In this document: positions 29,984-39,300 of the stretch, one piece after another
Numbering within the stretch: position 1 is the stretch's first letter
How the letters are laid out: each line of letters opens with the position of its first letter
Assembly: GCF_021590045.1 (NCBI RefSeq)
Contig: NZ_CP062221.1
Coordinates: 2,666,001-2,730,000, forward strand
DNA: 64,000 bases
Direction: 5' to 3'
Source: Cellulomonas palmilytica
GTDB taxonomy: Bacteria > Actinomycetota > Actinomycetes > Actinomycetales > Cellulomonadaceae
Program-made: the position numbers and the translations under genes
The notes under the pieces: generated by a model
Told to the model about the DNA's origin: nothing
Seen by the model: only the letters and a program-made list of their open reading frames with translations
Databases searched by the model: none

Positions 29984-30637
29984 TCACTCGCGCGCGAGGC
30001 CCAGGTGCCGCGTCTCGCCGTCCCACGACGGGAGCAGGCTCGCGACGAGCCCGGCCAGCCCCTCCGGGAACACCTCGATCTCGACGGCCGCGAGGTCGGG
30101 CAACGACCACCACCGCAGCTCGTCGATCACGTCCTGCTCGAGCGCCGTCCAGCCCGAACGGTCCTCCGCGACGAACGACGTCGACGCCACACGCGCCAGG
30201 AAGATCTCCTCGTCCTGCCGGCAGTGCTCGAAGAAGAAGTCGAAGATCGCCGAACGTGTGAACACCGGTCCGACGAGCGCGTCGTCGGCCAGCACGATGC
30301 CCGTCTCCTCGCGCACCTCACGCACCGCGGCCTCGCGCGCGGACTCCCCCGCGTCGATCCCGCCGCCGATCGTGAACCACCACGAGCGCTCGGGCTGGTC
30401 CGCGTCGTGGCCCCGGATCAGCAGCACGCGGTCGTCCTCGTCGAGCAGGATCACGCGCGCCGCCGTGCGGAACAGCAGGCCGTCGGCCCCGCGCGTCCAC
30501 TCGGGTCCCAGCGCGTGGTCCGGGCGCCCGTCGTCGCTGGTCGCGTCCGCGGCCACCGCGAGGTCCGGACCCGCAGGCGCGACGAAGGCCGCGGGCTCGT
30601 CGTCGCCCGCGGCCTTCGTCGGCACCGGTGAGGTCAC
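29984..30637 (-). CDS. Nudix hydrolase
   Basis: The protein is 217 aa. The Nudix box is complete: [24 protein letters not shown], spanning about residues 91-114 (key residues [10 protein letters not shown]). A disordered N-terminal leader of about 40 residues precedes the core strand [20 protein letters not shown]. The substrate is unknown; NDP-sugars, oxidised nucleotides or cofactors are possible. The GTG start overlaps the pdxS stop (GTGA), so it is co-translated with PLP synthase. Confidence 0.9.
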   Translation of the reverse strand: MTSPVPTKAAGDDEPAAFVAPAGPDLAVAADATSDDGRPDHALGPEWTRGADGLLFRTAARVILLDEDDRVLLIRGHDADQPERSWWFTIGGGIDAGESAREAAVREVREETGIVLADDALVGPVFTRSAIFDFFFEHCRQDEEIFLARVASTSFVAEDRSGWTALEQDVIDELRWWSLPDLAAVEIEVFPEGLAGLVASLLPSWDGETRHLGLARE

Positions 30638-31560
30638 CAGCCCCGCTCGGCCAGCCGGTGCGGCACCGGCACGTCGTCGACGTTGATGCCGACCATCGCC
30701 TCGCCCAGGCCGCGCGAGACCTTCGCGATCACGTCGGGGTCGTCGTAGAACGTCGTGGCCTTGACGATGGCAGCCGCGCGCTCGGCCGGGTTGCCGGACT
30801 TGAAGATGCCCGAGCCGACGAACACGCCCTCGGCGCCGAGCTGCATCATCATCGCGGCGTCGGCCGGCGTCGCGATGCCGCCCGCGGTGAACAGCACGAC
30901 CGGGAGCTTGCCCGCGGTCGCGACCTCCTTGACGAGCTCGTACGGCGCCTGCAGCTCCTTGGCCGCGAGGTACAGCTCGTCCTCGGGCAGGGAGGTCAGG
31001 CGGCGGATCTCGTCGCGCAGCGTGCGCATGTGGGTCGTCGCGTTCGACACGTCACCCGTGCCGGCCTCACCCTTCGAGCGGATCATCGCCGCGCCCTCGG
31101 TGATGCGGCGCAGCGCCTCGCCCAGGTTCGTCGCACCGCACACGAACGGCACGGTGAACGCCCACTTGTCGATGTGGTGCGCGTAGTCCGCGGGCGTCAG
31201 CACCTCGGACTCGTCGACGTAGTCCACGCCGAGGCTCTGCAGCACCTGCGCCTCGACGAAGTGGCCGATGCGCGCCTTCGCCATGACCGGGATGGAGACG
31301 GCCTCGATGATGCCGTCGATCAGGTCGGGGTCGCTCATGCGCGCCACGCCGCCCTGCGCGCGGATGTCCGCCGGGACGCGCTCGAGGGCCATGACGGCCA
31401 CGGCGCCCGCGTCCTCGGCGATCTTCGCCTGCTCCGCGGTGACGACGTCCATGATGACGCCGCCCTTGAGCATCTCGGCCATCCCGCGCTTGACGCGCGC
31501 GGTGCCGACGACGCCGGCCGCGTCGCTCGTGGGGGTGGGCTGGCTGATGTCGCTGGTCAC
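30634..31560 (-). CDS. pdxS: Pyridoxal 5'-phosphate synthase lyase subunit PdxS
   Basis: The protein is 308 aa and forms the (beta/alpha)8 synthase that assembles PLP from ribose 5-phosphate, glyceraldehyde 3-phosphate and ammonia. The N-terminal family block is [18 protein letters not shown], the first catalytic Lys is in [10 protein letters not shown], and the second is in [12 protein letters not shown]. The GTG at 31560 ([12 protein letters not shown]) is chosen because GAGG sits about 6 nt upstream; the frame continues further but without similarity. It is the first gene of a pdxS-Nudix unit. Confidence 0.96.
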   Translation of the reverse strand: MTSDISQPTPTSDAAGVVGTARVKRGMAEMLKGGVIMDVVTAEQAKIAEDAGAVAVMALERVPADIRAQGGVARMSDPDLIDGIIEAVSIPVMAKARIGHFVEAQVLQSLGVDYVDESEVLTPADYAHHIDKWAFTVPFVCGATNLGEALRRITEGAAMIRSKGEAGTGDVSNATTHMRTLRDEIRRLTSLPEDELYLAAKELQAPYELVKEVATAGKLPVVLFTAGGIATPADAAMMMQLGAEGVFVGSGIFKSGNPAERAAAIVKATTFYDDPDVIAKVSRGLGEAMVGINVDDVPVPHRLAERGW

Positions 31561-31741
31561 GTCGAGCCTCGCAGGTGAAAGTGCGGTCACGGGGTGTGCG
31601 GTCGGGGGCGCCGTCGCGCGTGGGCGGGTCGTCCACACGAGGACGGGCACCGCGACGGACCGAACCCGGCCATCTTAGTGCGTGGCCCCGCGGCGGCCGC
31701 CCGCGTGTCTCACGTGCGCCGCGCCGGCCCGCCGCGGCGGC

Positions 31742-32419
31742 TCAGCCCACGCCGGGCCGCGCGAGCGCTCCCGGCCACGCGTCGTCGAGCTCGAGCGTGC
31801 GCGGCTCGGGCGCGTGGCCCGCGAGCCGCAGGACCCGCACGAGCCGGCCACGGCGCACGCGCTGCGTCTGCAGCACCGCCTCGTTGTGGAACCGGCGCGC
31901 GATCTCCGCGCGGTACCAGGCCGAGCTCAGGGCGTCGAGCAGCTCGTCGCCGCCCGGCAGCGAGCGCATCGCGGCGATCTCGTCGCGGTCGTCGAGGACC
32001 GCGCGCAGCGTCGCGCTGAGCTCGCTCTCGACCTGCCCGCGCTCCTCGCGCAGCTCGTCCAGCGTCGGCGGCCCGTCGCCCGTCGGTGAGGACAGGGCCC
32101 GCTCGCCGCTCGAGCGCGGGTCCGACAGCAGGAGCGAGAGCAGCTCGGGCGGCACGTCCGGGCGCGCGACCGCGCTGTCCGCCGCGAGCGCCGACCACGC
32201 CGCCTCGCCCACGAGCACCGACGACACCGGGTCGAGCAGGCCGGACGTCGCGAGCTCGGCGGCCACCGTCGCGCGCCGCACGAGCTGCGCCTGCACGACG
32301 CTGCGCGACGCGCCGACCTTGCGGTGCAACCGGTCGAGCCGCGACGCCGCGACCCACACCCACCACACCAGGACGGCGAGCACCACGACGACGACGCCCG
32401 CGACCTCGGTCCACCTCAT
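31742..32419 (-). CDS. LemA-like single-pass membrane protein
   Basis: The protein is 225 aa. One N-terminal membrane helix (VAGVVVVVLAVLVWWVWVAA) leads into a helical domain (SRLDRLHRKVGASRSVVQAQ) that resembles the start of LemA-family coiled coils, and ends with WYRAEIARRFHNEAVL, which also resembles LemA. The middle is long charged helix. Function unknown. The start overlaps the stop of the PimA-like gene (ATGA). It closes the thrS-to-PIM lipid operon; 181 bp then separate it from pdxS. Confidence 0.65.
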   Translation of the reverse strand: MRWTEVAGVVVVVLAVLVWWVWVAASRLDRLHRKVGASRSVVQAQLVRRATVAAELATSGLLDPVSSVLVGEAAWSALAADSAVARPDVPPELLSLLLSDPRSSGERALSSPTGDGPPTLDELREERGQVESELSATLRAVLDDRDEIAAMRSLPGGDELLDALSSAWYRAEIARRFHNEAVLQTQRVRRGRLVRVLRLAGHAPEPRTLELDDAWPGALARPGVG

Positions 32420-33636
32420 CGGGCCTCACCCCTGCCGCGGCGCAGCTCCATGAGCCGTGCGCCGCGCAGCGAGGACGGGTCCTCGCCCACGGGAGCGTGC
32501 CGGCCCGCCACGGCCATCTCGTACACCGCGAGCACCTGGTCGGTGACGGCGGACCAGTCGTACCGGCGCACGACGGCGCTCGCGTGCTTCTCGACGCGTG
32601 CGCGCAGCTCCGCGTCGCCGAGCACGCGCAGGAGCGTGCGGGCCAGGTCGTCGCTGTCCCCCGTACGGAACAGCACGCCGGCGGCGCCGTCGTCGAGCAC
32701 GCGCGAGAACGCCCCGAGGTCGCTCGCGACGACCGTGGCACCCGCGCTCATCGCCTCGACGAGCACGATGCCGAAGCTCTCCCCACCCGTCTGAGGCGCG
32801 ACGTAGACGTCGACCGACGCGAGCAGGCGGGCCTTGTCCTCGTCGGACACGCCACCGAGGAACTCGACCGAACCGGCCTGCTCCCCCAGCACCTCGCGCG
32901 CCTGCTCCTCCCCCGTCTCGCCGCGCCCGGCGACCAGGAACCGCGCCCCGGGCACGTGCGCGAGCACCTCGCGCACCGCGCCGAGCAGCACGCCGAGGCC
33001 CTTGCGGGGCTCGTCGAGCCGGCCGAGGAACGCGATCGTCGGCGCGTCGGGCGTCCCGGTCCAGCGCGCGTCCGGCTGCGCGGCCTCGAACGTGTCGACG
33101 TACACGCCGTTCGGGATCACCACGGCGTCCCCACCGAGGTGGTCGACGAGCGTGCGCCGCGCGTCCTCGGAGACCGCGATACGTGCCGAGATCTTCTCCA
33201 GGGACTGGCGCACGAGCGGGAACGCGACCTGCAGCGAGCGCGAGCGCACCGTCGAGGTGTGGAACGTCGCGACGACCGGGCCGTCCGCGATCCACAGCGC
33301 GAGCATCGACAGGCTCGGCGTGACCGGCTCGTGCAGGTGCAGCACGTCGAACCGGCCCTGCTCGAGCCACTTGCGCGTGCGCGCCGCGGTCACCGGCCCG
33401 AACGTCAGGCGAGCGACCGAGCCGTTGTAGCGGACCGGCACCGCCCTGCCTGCCGCCGTGAGGTAGTCCGGGACGGGCGTGTCGTCGTCCGCGGGCGCGA
33501 GCACCTCGACCTCGTGGCCGCGCGCGAGCAGCGCCTCGGCCAGGTCCCGCACGTGGAACTGCACGCCGCCGGGGACGTCGTAGGAGTACGGGCAGACGAT
33601 GCCCACCCGCAGCGGGCGCGTCGCCGGGGTCGTCAC
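32416..33636 (-). CDS. pimA: Glycosyltransferase family 4, phosphatidylinositol alpha-mannosyltransferase PimA-like
   Basis: The protein is 406 aa, GT-B fold. PimA transfers the first mannose from GDP-mannose to phosphatidylinositol on the inner face of the membrane. The N-terminal donor/acceptor block is VGIVCPYSYDVPGGVQFHVR, then VLHLHEPVTPSLSMLAL, and the C-terminal nucleotide-sugar region is YVAPQTGGESFGIVLVEAMS with the conserved EX7E. GTG 33636 is preceded by GGGAGG and overlaps the acyltransferase stop. Its neighbours, PatA-like acyltransferase and a CDP-alcohol phosphatidyltransferase, support the PIM pathway. Confidence 0.9.
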   Translation of the reverse strand: MTTPATRPLRVGIVCPYSYDVPGGVQFHVRDLAEALLARGHEVEVLAPADDDTPVPDYLTAAGRAVPVRYNGSVARLTFGPVTAARTRKWLEQGRFDVLHLHEPVTPSLSMLALWIADGPVVATFHTSTVRSRSLQVAFPLVRQSLEKISARIAVSEDARRTLVDHLGGDAVVIPNGVYVDTFEAAQPDARWTGTPDAPTIAFLGRLDEPRKGLGVLLGAVREVLAHVPGARFLVAGRGETGEEQAREVLGEQAGSVEFLGGVSDEDKARLLASVDVYVAPQTGGESFGIVLVEAMSAGATVVASDLGAFSRVLDDGAAGVLFRTGDSDDLARTLLRVLGDAELRARVEKHASAVVRRYDWSAVTDQVLAVYEMAVAGRHAPVGEDPSSLRGARLMELRRGRGEAR

Positions 33637-34679
33637 GGCGCCTCCCGCTGCTCGACGGGCTCCCGGTCGCCGGCACCCGCGGCGCCGTCGTCGTGCGCAC
33701 GGGCGGTTCCGGCCGGCTCGTCGAGCTCGCCGGCACGCCGGCGCGTGGCCGCGTAGCGCTCGGGGTCCAGGTCCTCGACGAACACGCGCTGGAGCATGTG
33801 CCAGTCCTGGGGACGTCGGTGCAGGCACTCGGCGAGCCGGTCGACCCACGCCTGCGTGAGCACGCGCACCTGGTCGGCACGCGGCACGTCGGCGCCGACG
33901 GGCTCGACGGGCAGGAAGTCGATGCGCAGGCCCCACGGCGTCCCGGCACGCCGTCGCCGCTCGCCGTGCAGGCGCTCGTACGTGATCGCGGTCGCGAACA
34001 GCGGCGCACCCGACGCCAGCGCGAGCGCCGCGGGGCCGGCCGCCACGCGGGCGCGGTGGCCGAACAGGTCGACCTCGACGCCGCTGTGCGTCAGGTCGCG
34101 GTCCGCGAGCAGCGGGATGATCCCGGCCTGCGGCGCGCGTGCGACGCGCAGCAGCTCGCGGAACACGTCCCCGTCCCCGAGGGCGAGGATCGTCAGCCCG
34201 ATGCCCTCACGGAACCGCAGGAACTCCTCGAAGACCTGCGGCGGCTCGAGCCGCTCGGCGACGGTCGTCACGTGCGCGATGTTGCGCGTCGCCCACGCGC
34301 CCGCGAGGTCCCAGTTGCCGAGGTGCCCGAGCGCGAGCACCGCGGCGCGGCCCTGCCCGACGTGCGCCACGAGCGCGTCGAGCCCGACCGCGCGCACGCG
34401 CGCGTCGATCTGCTCGCGGCTCGACCCGGACAGCGAGAACGCCTCGGCGAAGTAGCGCAGGTAGGAGCGCATCGCGGCACGCGACAGACGGCGCAGCTGC
34501 GCGTCGTCGAGCTCCGGCCGCACGCGCGCGAGGTTCCGCTCCAGCCGGCGCACCCCCTCGCCGTGCCGCCACCACGTGACGTCGGCAGCGAGGTTCGCCG
34601 CACCGCGCAGCACCGCGCCGGGCACGCGGTGCGCGTGCCGCCACGCGAACGCGTACAGCGCGCCGACGTCGAGGCTCAC
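33633..34679 (-). CDS. Phosphatidylinositol mannoside acyltransferase (PatA-like)
   Basis: The protein is 348 aa, of the HtrB/LpxL-type lysophospholipid acyltransferase superfamily. The catalytic His-Asp lies in LALGHLGNWDLAGAWA, with the following blocks IIPLLADRDLTHSGVEVDLFGH and YERLHG. In this context it most likely acylates the mannose of PIM1/PIM2. The C-terminal 40 residues are an acidic, disordered tail. It is co-translated with pgsA-like and pimA-like genes via 4-bp overlaps. Confidence 0.88.
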   Translation of the reverse strand: MSLDVGALYAFAWRHAHRVPGAVLRGAANLAADVTWWRHGEGVRRLERNLARVRPELDDAQLRRLSRAAMRSYLRYFAEAFSLSGSSREQIDARVRAVGLDALVAHVGQGRAAVLALGHLGNWDLAGAWATRNIAHVTTVAERLEPPQVFEEFLRFREGIGLTILALGDGDVFRELLRVARAPQAGIIPLLADRDLTHSGVEVDLFGHRARVAAGPAALALASGAPLFATAITYERLHGERRRRAGTPWGLRIDFLPVEPVGADVPRADQVRVLTQAWVDRLAECLHRRPQDWHMLQRVFVEDLDPERYAATRRRAGELDEPAGTARAHDDGAAGAGDREPVEQREAP

Positions 34680-35317
34680 GCGCCCGCCCCCGCGGCGTCG
34701 GGTCCGCTGGCCTCCAGGGCGCGCGCCTGGCGGCGCACCTTCGTCATGCGCTGCACGACGGTCACGGCGGACGCGACCGTGAGCAGGCCGAGCACGACGG
34801 TCAGCACGACGACCGGCAGGCCGAACCCGACCAGGCCGGTCGCGACGAGCACGAGGAGCAGGCGGTCGGCCCGCTCGGCGATCCCGCCCGAGCCGTTCAT
34901 GCCCAGCCCCTCGGCGCGCGCGCGGGCGTAGGGCACGACCGACCCGAGCACGAGCGCGGCGAGCGCGAGCGTCGCGGTGAGCTCGTCGTCACCGACCCCG
35001 AACCCCCACAGCACGATCCCGCCGAAGATCGCCGCGTCACCGAAGCGGTCGAGGGTGGAGTCGAGGAACGCACCCCACGGGCCCGACCGACCGGCCTGCC
35101 GTGCCATCACGCCGTCGAGCGAGTCCGTCAGCGCGAACACCGCGATGACGAGCGTGCCCGCCAGGAAGTGCCCGGTCGGGAACGCCCACAGAGCGGTCAC
35201 GACGACGACGAGCGTGCCCGTGATCGTCACGGCGTCGGGTGACACCCCCGCGCGCAGCAGCGCCCGCGCGACGGGTGTGAACAGGCGGGTCATGGCCCCG
35301 CGGAGTCGGTTCAGCAC
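34676..35317 (-). CDS. CDP-alcohol phosphatidyltransferase, probable phosphatidylinositol phosphate synthase
   Basis: The protein is 213 aa with several membrane helices. The CDP-alcohol motif is complete: D-x2-DG-x2-AR-x8-G-x3-D-x3-D, seen as DSLDGVMARQ and GAFLDSTLDR. In Actinobacteria a homologue in this position makes phosphatidylinositol phosphate from CDP-diacylglycerol and inositol phosphate, the entry to PIM synthesis. It lies in a thrS-HIT-pgsA-patA-pimA series; the HIT gene stop is 7 bp upstream. Confidence 0.88.
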   Translation of the reverse strand: MLNRLRGAMTRLFTPVARALLRAGVSPDAVTITGTLVVVVTALWAFPTGHFLAGTLVIAVFALTDSLDGVMARQAGRSGPWGAFLDSTLDRFGDAAIFGGIVLWGFGVGDDELTATLALAALVLGSVVPYARARAEGLGMNGSGGIAERADRLLLVLVATGLVGFGLPVVVLTVVLGLLTVASAVTVVQRMTKVRRQARALEASGPDAAGAGA

Positions 35318-35324
35318 GTGCCGA

Positions 35325-35924
35325 TCATCTCCCGGTCGTGGACGTCCGCGGCCACGCGGCCGCGAGACGCGCCCGCGTGTCGGCGAGCAGCTCGGGCAGG
35401 GCCCGGCTGCGACCGACCACGGGCAGGAAGTTCGAGTCCCCGTCCCACCGCGGCACGACGTGCTGGTGCAGGTGCGCGGCGATGCCGGCTCCCGCGACGT
35501 CGCCCTGGTTCATCCCCAGGTTGAAGCCGCTCGGCGACATCACGGTCCGCAGCACGCGCATCGCGGTCCGTGTCAGCGACCCGACCTCCGCGACCTCCGC
35601 GTCCGTGAGGTCCGTGTAGTCGGGCACGTGGCGGTACGGGCACACGAGCACGTGGCCCGGGTTGTACGGGTAGAGGTTCATGACGACGTACGCGAGCTCC
35701 CCGCGAGCGACGACGAGCCCGGCCTCGTCGTCCTGCGTGGGAATGCGGCAGAACGGGCAGCCCGGACCTGCGGCGTCGTCGATCGGCTTGTTCTCCCCGC
35801 CGATGTACGCCATGCGGTGCGGGGTCCACAGCCGCTGGAACCCGTCGGGCACGCCGGCCAGCTCGTGCGGGTCGACCTGCTCCACGCCTCGCTCCTCGCG
35901 CTCGTCGTGACGGTGGTCGACCAT
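35325..35924 (-). CDS. HIT-family hydrolase (Ap4A phosphorylase-like)
   Basis: The protein is 199 aa. The histidine triad is AAHLHQHVVPRW (HxHxH). A zinc-type pair CPFC sits in the core, and the family block is LYPYNPGHVLVCPYRHV. Such proteins cleave nucleotide phosphoanhydrides such as Ap4A. The start ATG overlaps the thrS stop by one base; the first 35 residues look flexible, so a later start is possible. The thrS-HIT-pgsA order is conserved in Actinobacteria. Confidence 0.9.
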   Translation of the reverse strand: MVDHRHDEREERGVEQVDPHELAGVPDGFQRLWTPHRMAYIGGENKPIDDAAGPGCPFCRIPTQDDEAGLVVARGELAYVVMNLYPYNPGHVLVCPYRHVPDYTDLTDAEVAEVGSLTRTAMRVLRTVMSPSGFNLGMNQGDVAGAGIAAHLHQHVVPRWDGDSNFLPVVGRSRALPELLADTRARLAAAWPRTSTTGR

Positions 35925-37939
35925 CAGACCTGGGCGTGCTCGCGCACCGCCGCGACGATCCGCTGCACGGCCTGCGCGACCGGCACGCCGTTCTCCTGCC
36001 GACCGTCACGGAACCGGAAGGACACGGCACCCGCCTCGACGTCCTCGCCGCCCGCGATGAGCACGAACGGGATCTTCTGCGTGCTCGCGTTGCGGATCTT
36101 CTTGCCGAAGCGGTCGTCGGACCGGTCGAGCTCGGCGCGGATGCCCTCGGCGCGCAGCTGCGCGACGACGTCCTCCAGGTAGCCCTCGAACGGCTCCGCG
36201 ACCGGGACCGCGAGCACCTGCACGGGCGCGAGCCACGCGGGGAACGCGCCGGCGTAGTGCTCGGTGAGGACCGCGAAGAACCGCTCGATCGAGCCGAACA
36301 GCGCGCGGTGGATCATCACCGGGCGCTGGCGCGTGCCGTCGGGCGCGGTGTACTCGAGCTCGAACCGCTCGGGCAGGTTGAAGTCGAGCTGGATGGTCGA
36401 CATCTGCCAGGTGCGGCCGATCGCGTCCTTGGCCTGCACGGAGATCTTCGGGCCGTAGAACGCGGCGCCACCCGGGTCCGGGACGAGCTCGAGGCCCGAG
36501 GACTCGGCGACCTCGCGCAGCGTCTCGGTGGCCTCCTCCCACACCTCGTCGGACCCGACCGACTTCTCGGGGTTGCGGGTCGACAGCTCGAGGTAGAAGT
36601 CGTCGAGCCCGTAGTCCTTGAGCAGGTCGAGGACGAACGTCAGCAGGCTCGTCAGCTCGTCGCGCATCTGCTCGCGGGTGCAGTAGATGTGCGCGTCGTC
36701 CTGCGTGAAGCCGCGGGCGCGGGTCATCCCGTGCACGACACCCGACTTCTCGTACCGGTACACGGTCCCGAACTCGAACAGGCGCAGCGGCAGCTCGCGG
36801 TACGAACGGCCGCGCGCCGCGAAGATCAGGTTGTGCATCGGGCAGTTCATGGGCTTGAGGTAGTAGTTCTGCCCCTGCCGCTTGACGTTGCCCGCGGCGT
36901 CGCGCTCCTCGTCGAGCTGCATGGGCGGGTACATGCCGTCGGCGTACCAGTCCAGGTGCCCGGAGATCTGGAAGAGCTGCTCCTTGGTGATGTGCGGGGA
37001 GTTCACGAACGAGTACCCGGCCTGCACGTGCCGGCGCCGGGAGTACTCCTCCATCTCCATGCGGATGATCCCGCCCTTGGGGTGGAACACCGCCAGGCCC
37101 GAGCCGATCTCCTCGGGGAACGAGAACAGGTCGAGCTCGTTGCCGAGCTTGCGGTGGTCGCGGCGCTCGGCCTCGGCGATGCGCTCGAGGTACGCCTTGA
37201 GCTCGTCCTTGCTGGGCCACGCGGTGCCGTACACGCGCTGCAGCTGCGGGTTCTTCTCACTGCCGCGCCAGTAGGCGGCGGCCGAGCGGGTCAGCTGGAA
37301 CCCGTTGCCGATGAGCCGGGTGGACGGCAGGTGCGGGCCGCGGCACAGGTCCTGCCAGACGACCGTCTCGGACTCCCGGCCGGCGCCGCGCACGTTCTGG
37401 TAGATCGACAGCCCGCCGAGCCCGACCTCGACCGACGCGCCGTCGGTGTCGCCCGCCTCGCCCTTGAGCCCGATGAGCTCGAGCTTGTACGGCTCGGCCG
37501 CGAGCTCCTCACGGGCCTGCGCCTCGGTCACGTCCCAGCGCCGGAAGGTCTGGCCCTCCTTGACGATGCGGCCCATGACCTTCTCGATCGCCTTGAGGTC
37601 CTCGGGCGTGAACGGGGTGTCGACGTCGAAGTCGTAGTAGAAGCCGTCGGTGATCGGCGGACCGATGCCGAGCTTCGCGGTCGGGTTGACCTCCTGCACC
37701 GCCTGCGCGAGCACGTGGGCCGCACTGTGCCGCAGCACCGCGAGCCCGTCGGGCTCGTGCACCGAGACGGGCTCGACGACGGCCGCGTCCGCGGGGATCG
37801 GCAGGTGCAGGTCGCGCAGCTCGCCGTCGACGCGGACGACGACGACGTCCTTGCGGTCGCCGAACAGCTCCGTGCCCGTCGTGCCCGCCTGCACCGTGGT
37901 CGCGGTTCCGTCGACGGTGAGGGCGATCTGCTCGGGCAC
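35924..37939 (-). CDS. thrS: Threonyl-tRNA synthetase
   Basis: The protein is 671 aa. It has an N-terminal TGS-like domain, then the editing domain with [11 protein letters not shown] (HxxxH), then the class II catalytic core: [17 protein letters not shown], the zinc Cys in [24 protein letters not shown], and the C-terminal anticodon domain ([20 protein letters not shown]). The GTG at 37939 is preceded by AGAGGAAGG. It is the first gene of a six-gene unit down to the LemA-like gene. I see no T-box leader in the 228 bp upstream. Confidence 0.97.
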   Translation of the reverse strand: MPEQIALTVDGTATTVQAGTTGTELFGDRKDVVVVRVDGELRDLHLPIPADAAVVEPVSVHEPDGLAVLRHSAAHVLAQAVQEVNPTAKLGIGPPITDGFYYDFDVDTPFTPEDLKAIEKVMGRIVKEGQTFRRWDVTEAQAREELAAEPYKLELIGLKGEAGDTDGASVEVGLGGLSIYQNVRGAGRESETVVWQDLCRGPHLPSTRLIGNGFQLTRSAAAYWRGSEKNPQLQRVYGTAWPSKDELKAYLERIAEAERRDHRKLGNELDLFSFPEEIGSGLAVFHPKGGIIRMEMEEYSRRRHVQAGYSFVNSPHITKEQLFQISGHLDWYADGMYPPMQLDEERDAAGNVKRQGQNYYLKPMNCPMHNLIFAARGRSYRELPLRLFEFGTVYRYEKSGVVHGMTRARGFTQDDAHIYCTREQMRDELTSLLTFVLDLLKDYGLDDFYLELSTRNPEKSVGSDEVWEEATETLREVAESSGLELVPDPGGAAFYGPKISVQAKDAIGRTWQMSTIQLDFNLPERFELEYTAPDGTRQRPVMIHRALFGSIERFFAVLTEHYAGAFPAWLAPVQVLAVPVAEPFEGYLEDVVAQLRAEGIRAELDRSDDRFGKKIRNASTQKIPFVLIAGGEDVEAGAVSFRFRDGRQENGVPVAQAVQRIVAAVREHAQV

Positions 37940-38014
37940 GTGAGGGCCTTCCTCTGCACAGCTCGCGCGGCGTTCGCGCGGCAGGACGTCACCACCGGAC
38001 GGTGGGACCCGACG

Positions 38015-38020
38015 ATGCTA
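38015..38020 (-). promoter_or_regulatory. -10 element upstream of thrS
   Basis: TAGCAT on the minus strand lies about 76 nt before the thrS start. The same hexamer is at the tRNA-Val promoter. The -35 is not clear. Confidence 0.4.
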
Positions 38021-38120
38021 CCTGCGCGGGTCGGCCCGGCGCTGACCTGCGCTGCGACTACCGACGGGGGCCGGACCAGAGCGAACCGCGTCGGCCACGG
38101 TAGGGACGCGGACAAGCCAC

Positions 38121-38151
38121 GAGGCCCTTCCGATGCTTCGGAAAGGGCCTC
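38121..38151 (-). terminator. Hairpin downstream of tRNA-Val(CAC)
   Basis: The imperfect inverted repeat GAGGCCCTTCCG / CGGAAAGGGCCTC (one-base bulge, 6-nt loop) begins 17 bp past the tRNA 3' end. It is a likely tRNA terminator. Confidence 0.6.
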
Positions 38152-38167
38152 TGACCTGCGGTCTTGC

Positions 38168-38242
38168 TGGTGGGCGATACTGGGTTCGAACCAGTGACCT
38201 CCTCGGTGTGAACGAGGCGCTCTACCACTGAGCCAATCGCCC
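38168..38242 (-). tRNA. tRNA-Val (anticodon CAC)
   Basis: The cloverleaf folds fully: acceptor GGGCGAT/ATCGCCC, D arm GCTCAGTGGTAGAGC, anticodon stem CCTCG/CGAGG with loop TTCACAC, and T arm ACTGG-TTCGAAC-CCAGT. The 3' CCA is genome-encoded (38170-38168). Confidence 0.95.
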
Positions 38243-38742
38243 GTCCGCCGACGACGAGTCGTCCGCGTACGCGGCCGGCAGGGCCGACCAGCACCACCCG
38301 TGAGCGGCGCAGACGGAATGCTACCCGGGATGCGCGCAGATTCCGAACCGGTGCCCCGGGGGACGCCCCTCCACGGTCGGGTGACGGCGACGACCGGCGG
38401 GAACCGGCTCGGGACCCGACCGGCGGCGAGCCGCGCCTGACCGCGCCACCGACCGGCGGACGAGGCGGGGACACAACGGGTCAGGGCGTCAGGAACTGGT
38501 GCAAAGAAGTGTGCACCCGGGCCTCAAGTTCACGCCCGAAGTGACCGATTGCGCAAGGAACAGCCGCAGAGCCGCGTGAGGAGGCGGCCCGCACACGAGG
38601 TCGCACCGGCACCCGTGAGCCTGACGGGGCACGCTCAGAACGCGTCCCACCGGGTGAACCTGGGTGCAGTTCAGGTCCAATCGGGCAATCGCACTGCCAT
38701 GATGGGACCAACAGCCCACGAATGACGAGAAGAGGGGACCCG
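38243..38742. other. 500-bp intergenic region between tRNA-Val and the SsgA-like gene
   Basis: It contains the tRNA-Val promoter at its left end. The remainder (38348-38742) is less GC-rich near 38660-38740, where an AT-rich CATGAT (38698-38703) may be part of a promoter for the SsgA-like gene. I see no supported ORF, RNA gene or strong inverted repeat in it. Confidence 0.5.
38318..38347 (-). promoter_or_regulatory. Candidate promoter of tRNA-Val(CAC)
   Basis: TAGCAT (-10, 38323-38318) is preceded by TTCGGA (-35-like, 38347-38342) with an 18-bp spacer, about 76 bp before the tRNA. Confidence 0.45.
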
Positions 38743-39171
38743 ATGACGCATTCGTCGTATGACGTCGTCGAGGTCGTCGCCATGCAGCTGATCGGGAGCG
38801 ACGCGAGCGTCATCCCCGTGAGCGCTGAGCTGTCCTTCCGGACGTCGGACCCGTACACGGTGCGCGCGGTCTTCACCGGCCCGCACACCATGTCGACCTG
38901 GCTCATCGGCCGCGAGCTGCTCTCCATGGGCATGCACGCGGCATCCGACGCGCCTGCCGGAAGTGGCGACGTCCAGGTGTGGCGGGACGAGGATCCCGAC
39001 TACGCACTCGTGTCGCTGAGCGGAGTGGAGGGCAGCGCGCTGCTCGCCGCCCCCAGCGAGCCCATCGTCCGGTTCCTCGCCCGCACCGAGGAGCTCGTGC
39101 CGCTGGGAGCGGAGAGCGACCGCATGGAGGCGGAGATCTCGGCGTTCATCGCCGCGCTCCTCACCGCCTGA
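38743..39171 (+). CDS. SsgA-family sporulation/cell-division regulator
   Basis: The protein is 142 aa. It matches the SsgA/SsgB family along its length: PVSAELSFRTSDPYTVRAVF, TWLIGRELLSMG, GSGDVQVWRDED, LVSLSGVEGSALLAAPSEPIVRFLARTEELVPLG. In Streptomyces SsgB brings FtsZ to septation sites; in non-sporulating relatives the role is a general one in division. The ATG at 38743 follows AGAGGGG. It stands alone between long gaps, and the next gene is convergent pabC. Confidence 0.88.
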   Translation: MTHSSYDVVEVVAMQLIGSDASVIPVSAELSFRTSDPYTVRAVFTGPHTMSTWLIGRELLSMGMHAASDAPAGSGDVQVWRDEDPDYALVSLSGVEGSALLAAPSEPIVRFLARTEELVPLGAESDRMEAEISAFIAALLTA

Positions 39172-39300
39172 CCACCCGAGCATCCGACCGGTCCCGTCGT
39201 CGCCGACGGGGCAGGTCCTCGTGCTTCCAGGGGCTCTCGCCGGGCACTCCCCCGACCGCCTCGCCACGCGCGCCTGCGACGCGCCGGCGGCCCCGGCCGC

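Noticed and set aside
37940..38167. T-box riboswitch upstream of thrS
   Set aside because: No specifier loop, no T-box-like sequence and no antiterminator fold is seen; the gap is only 228 bp and includes the tRNA terminator.
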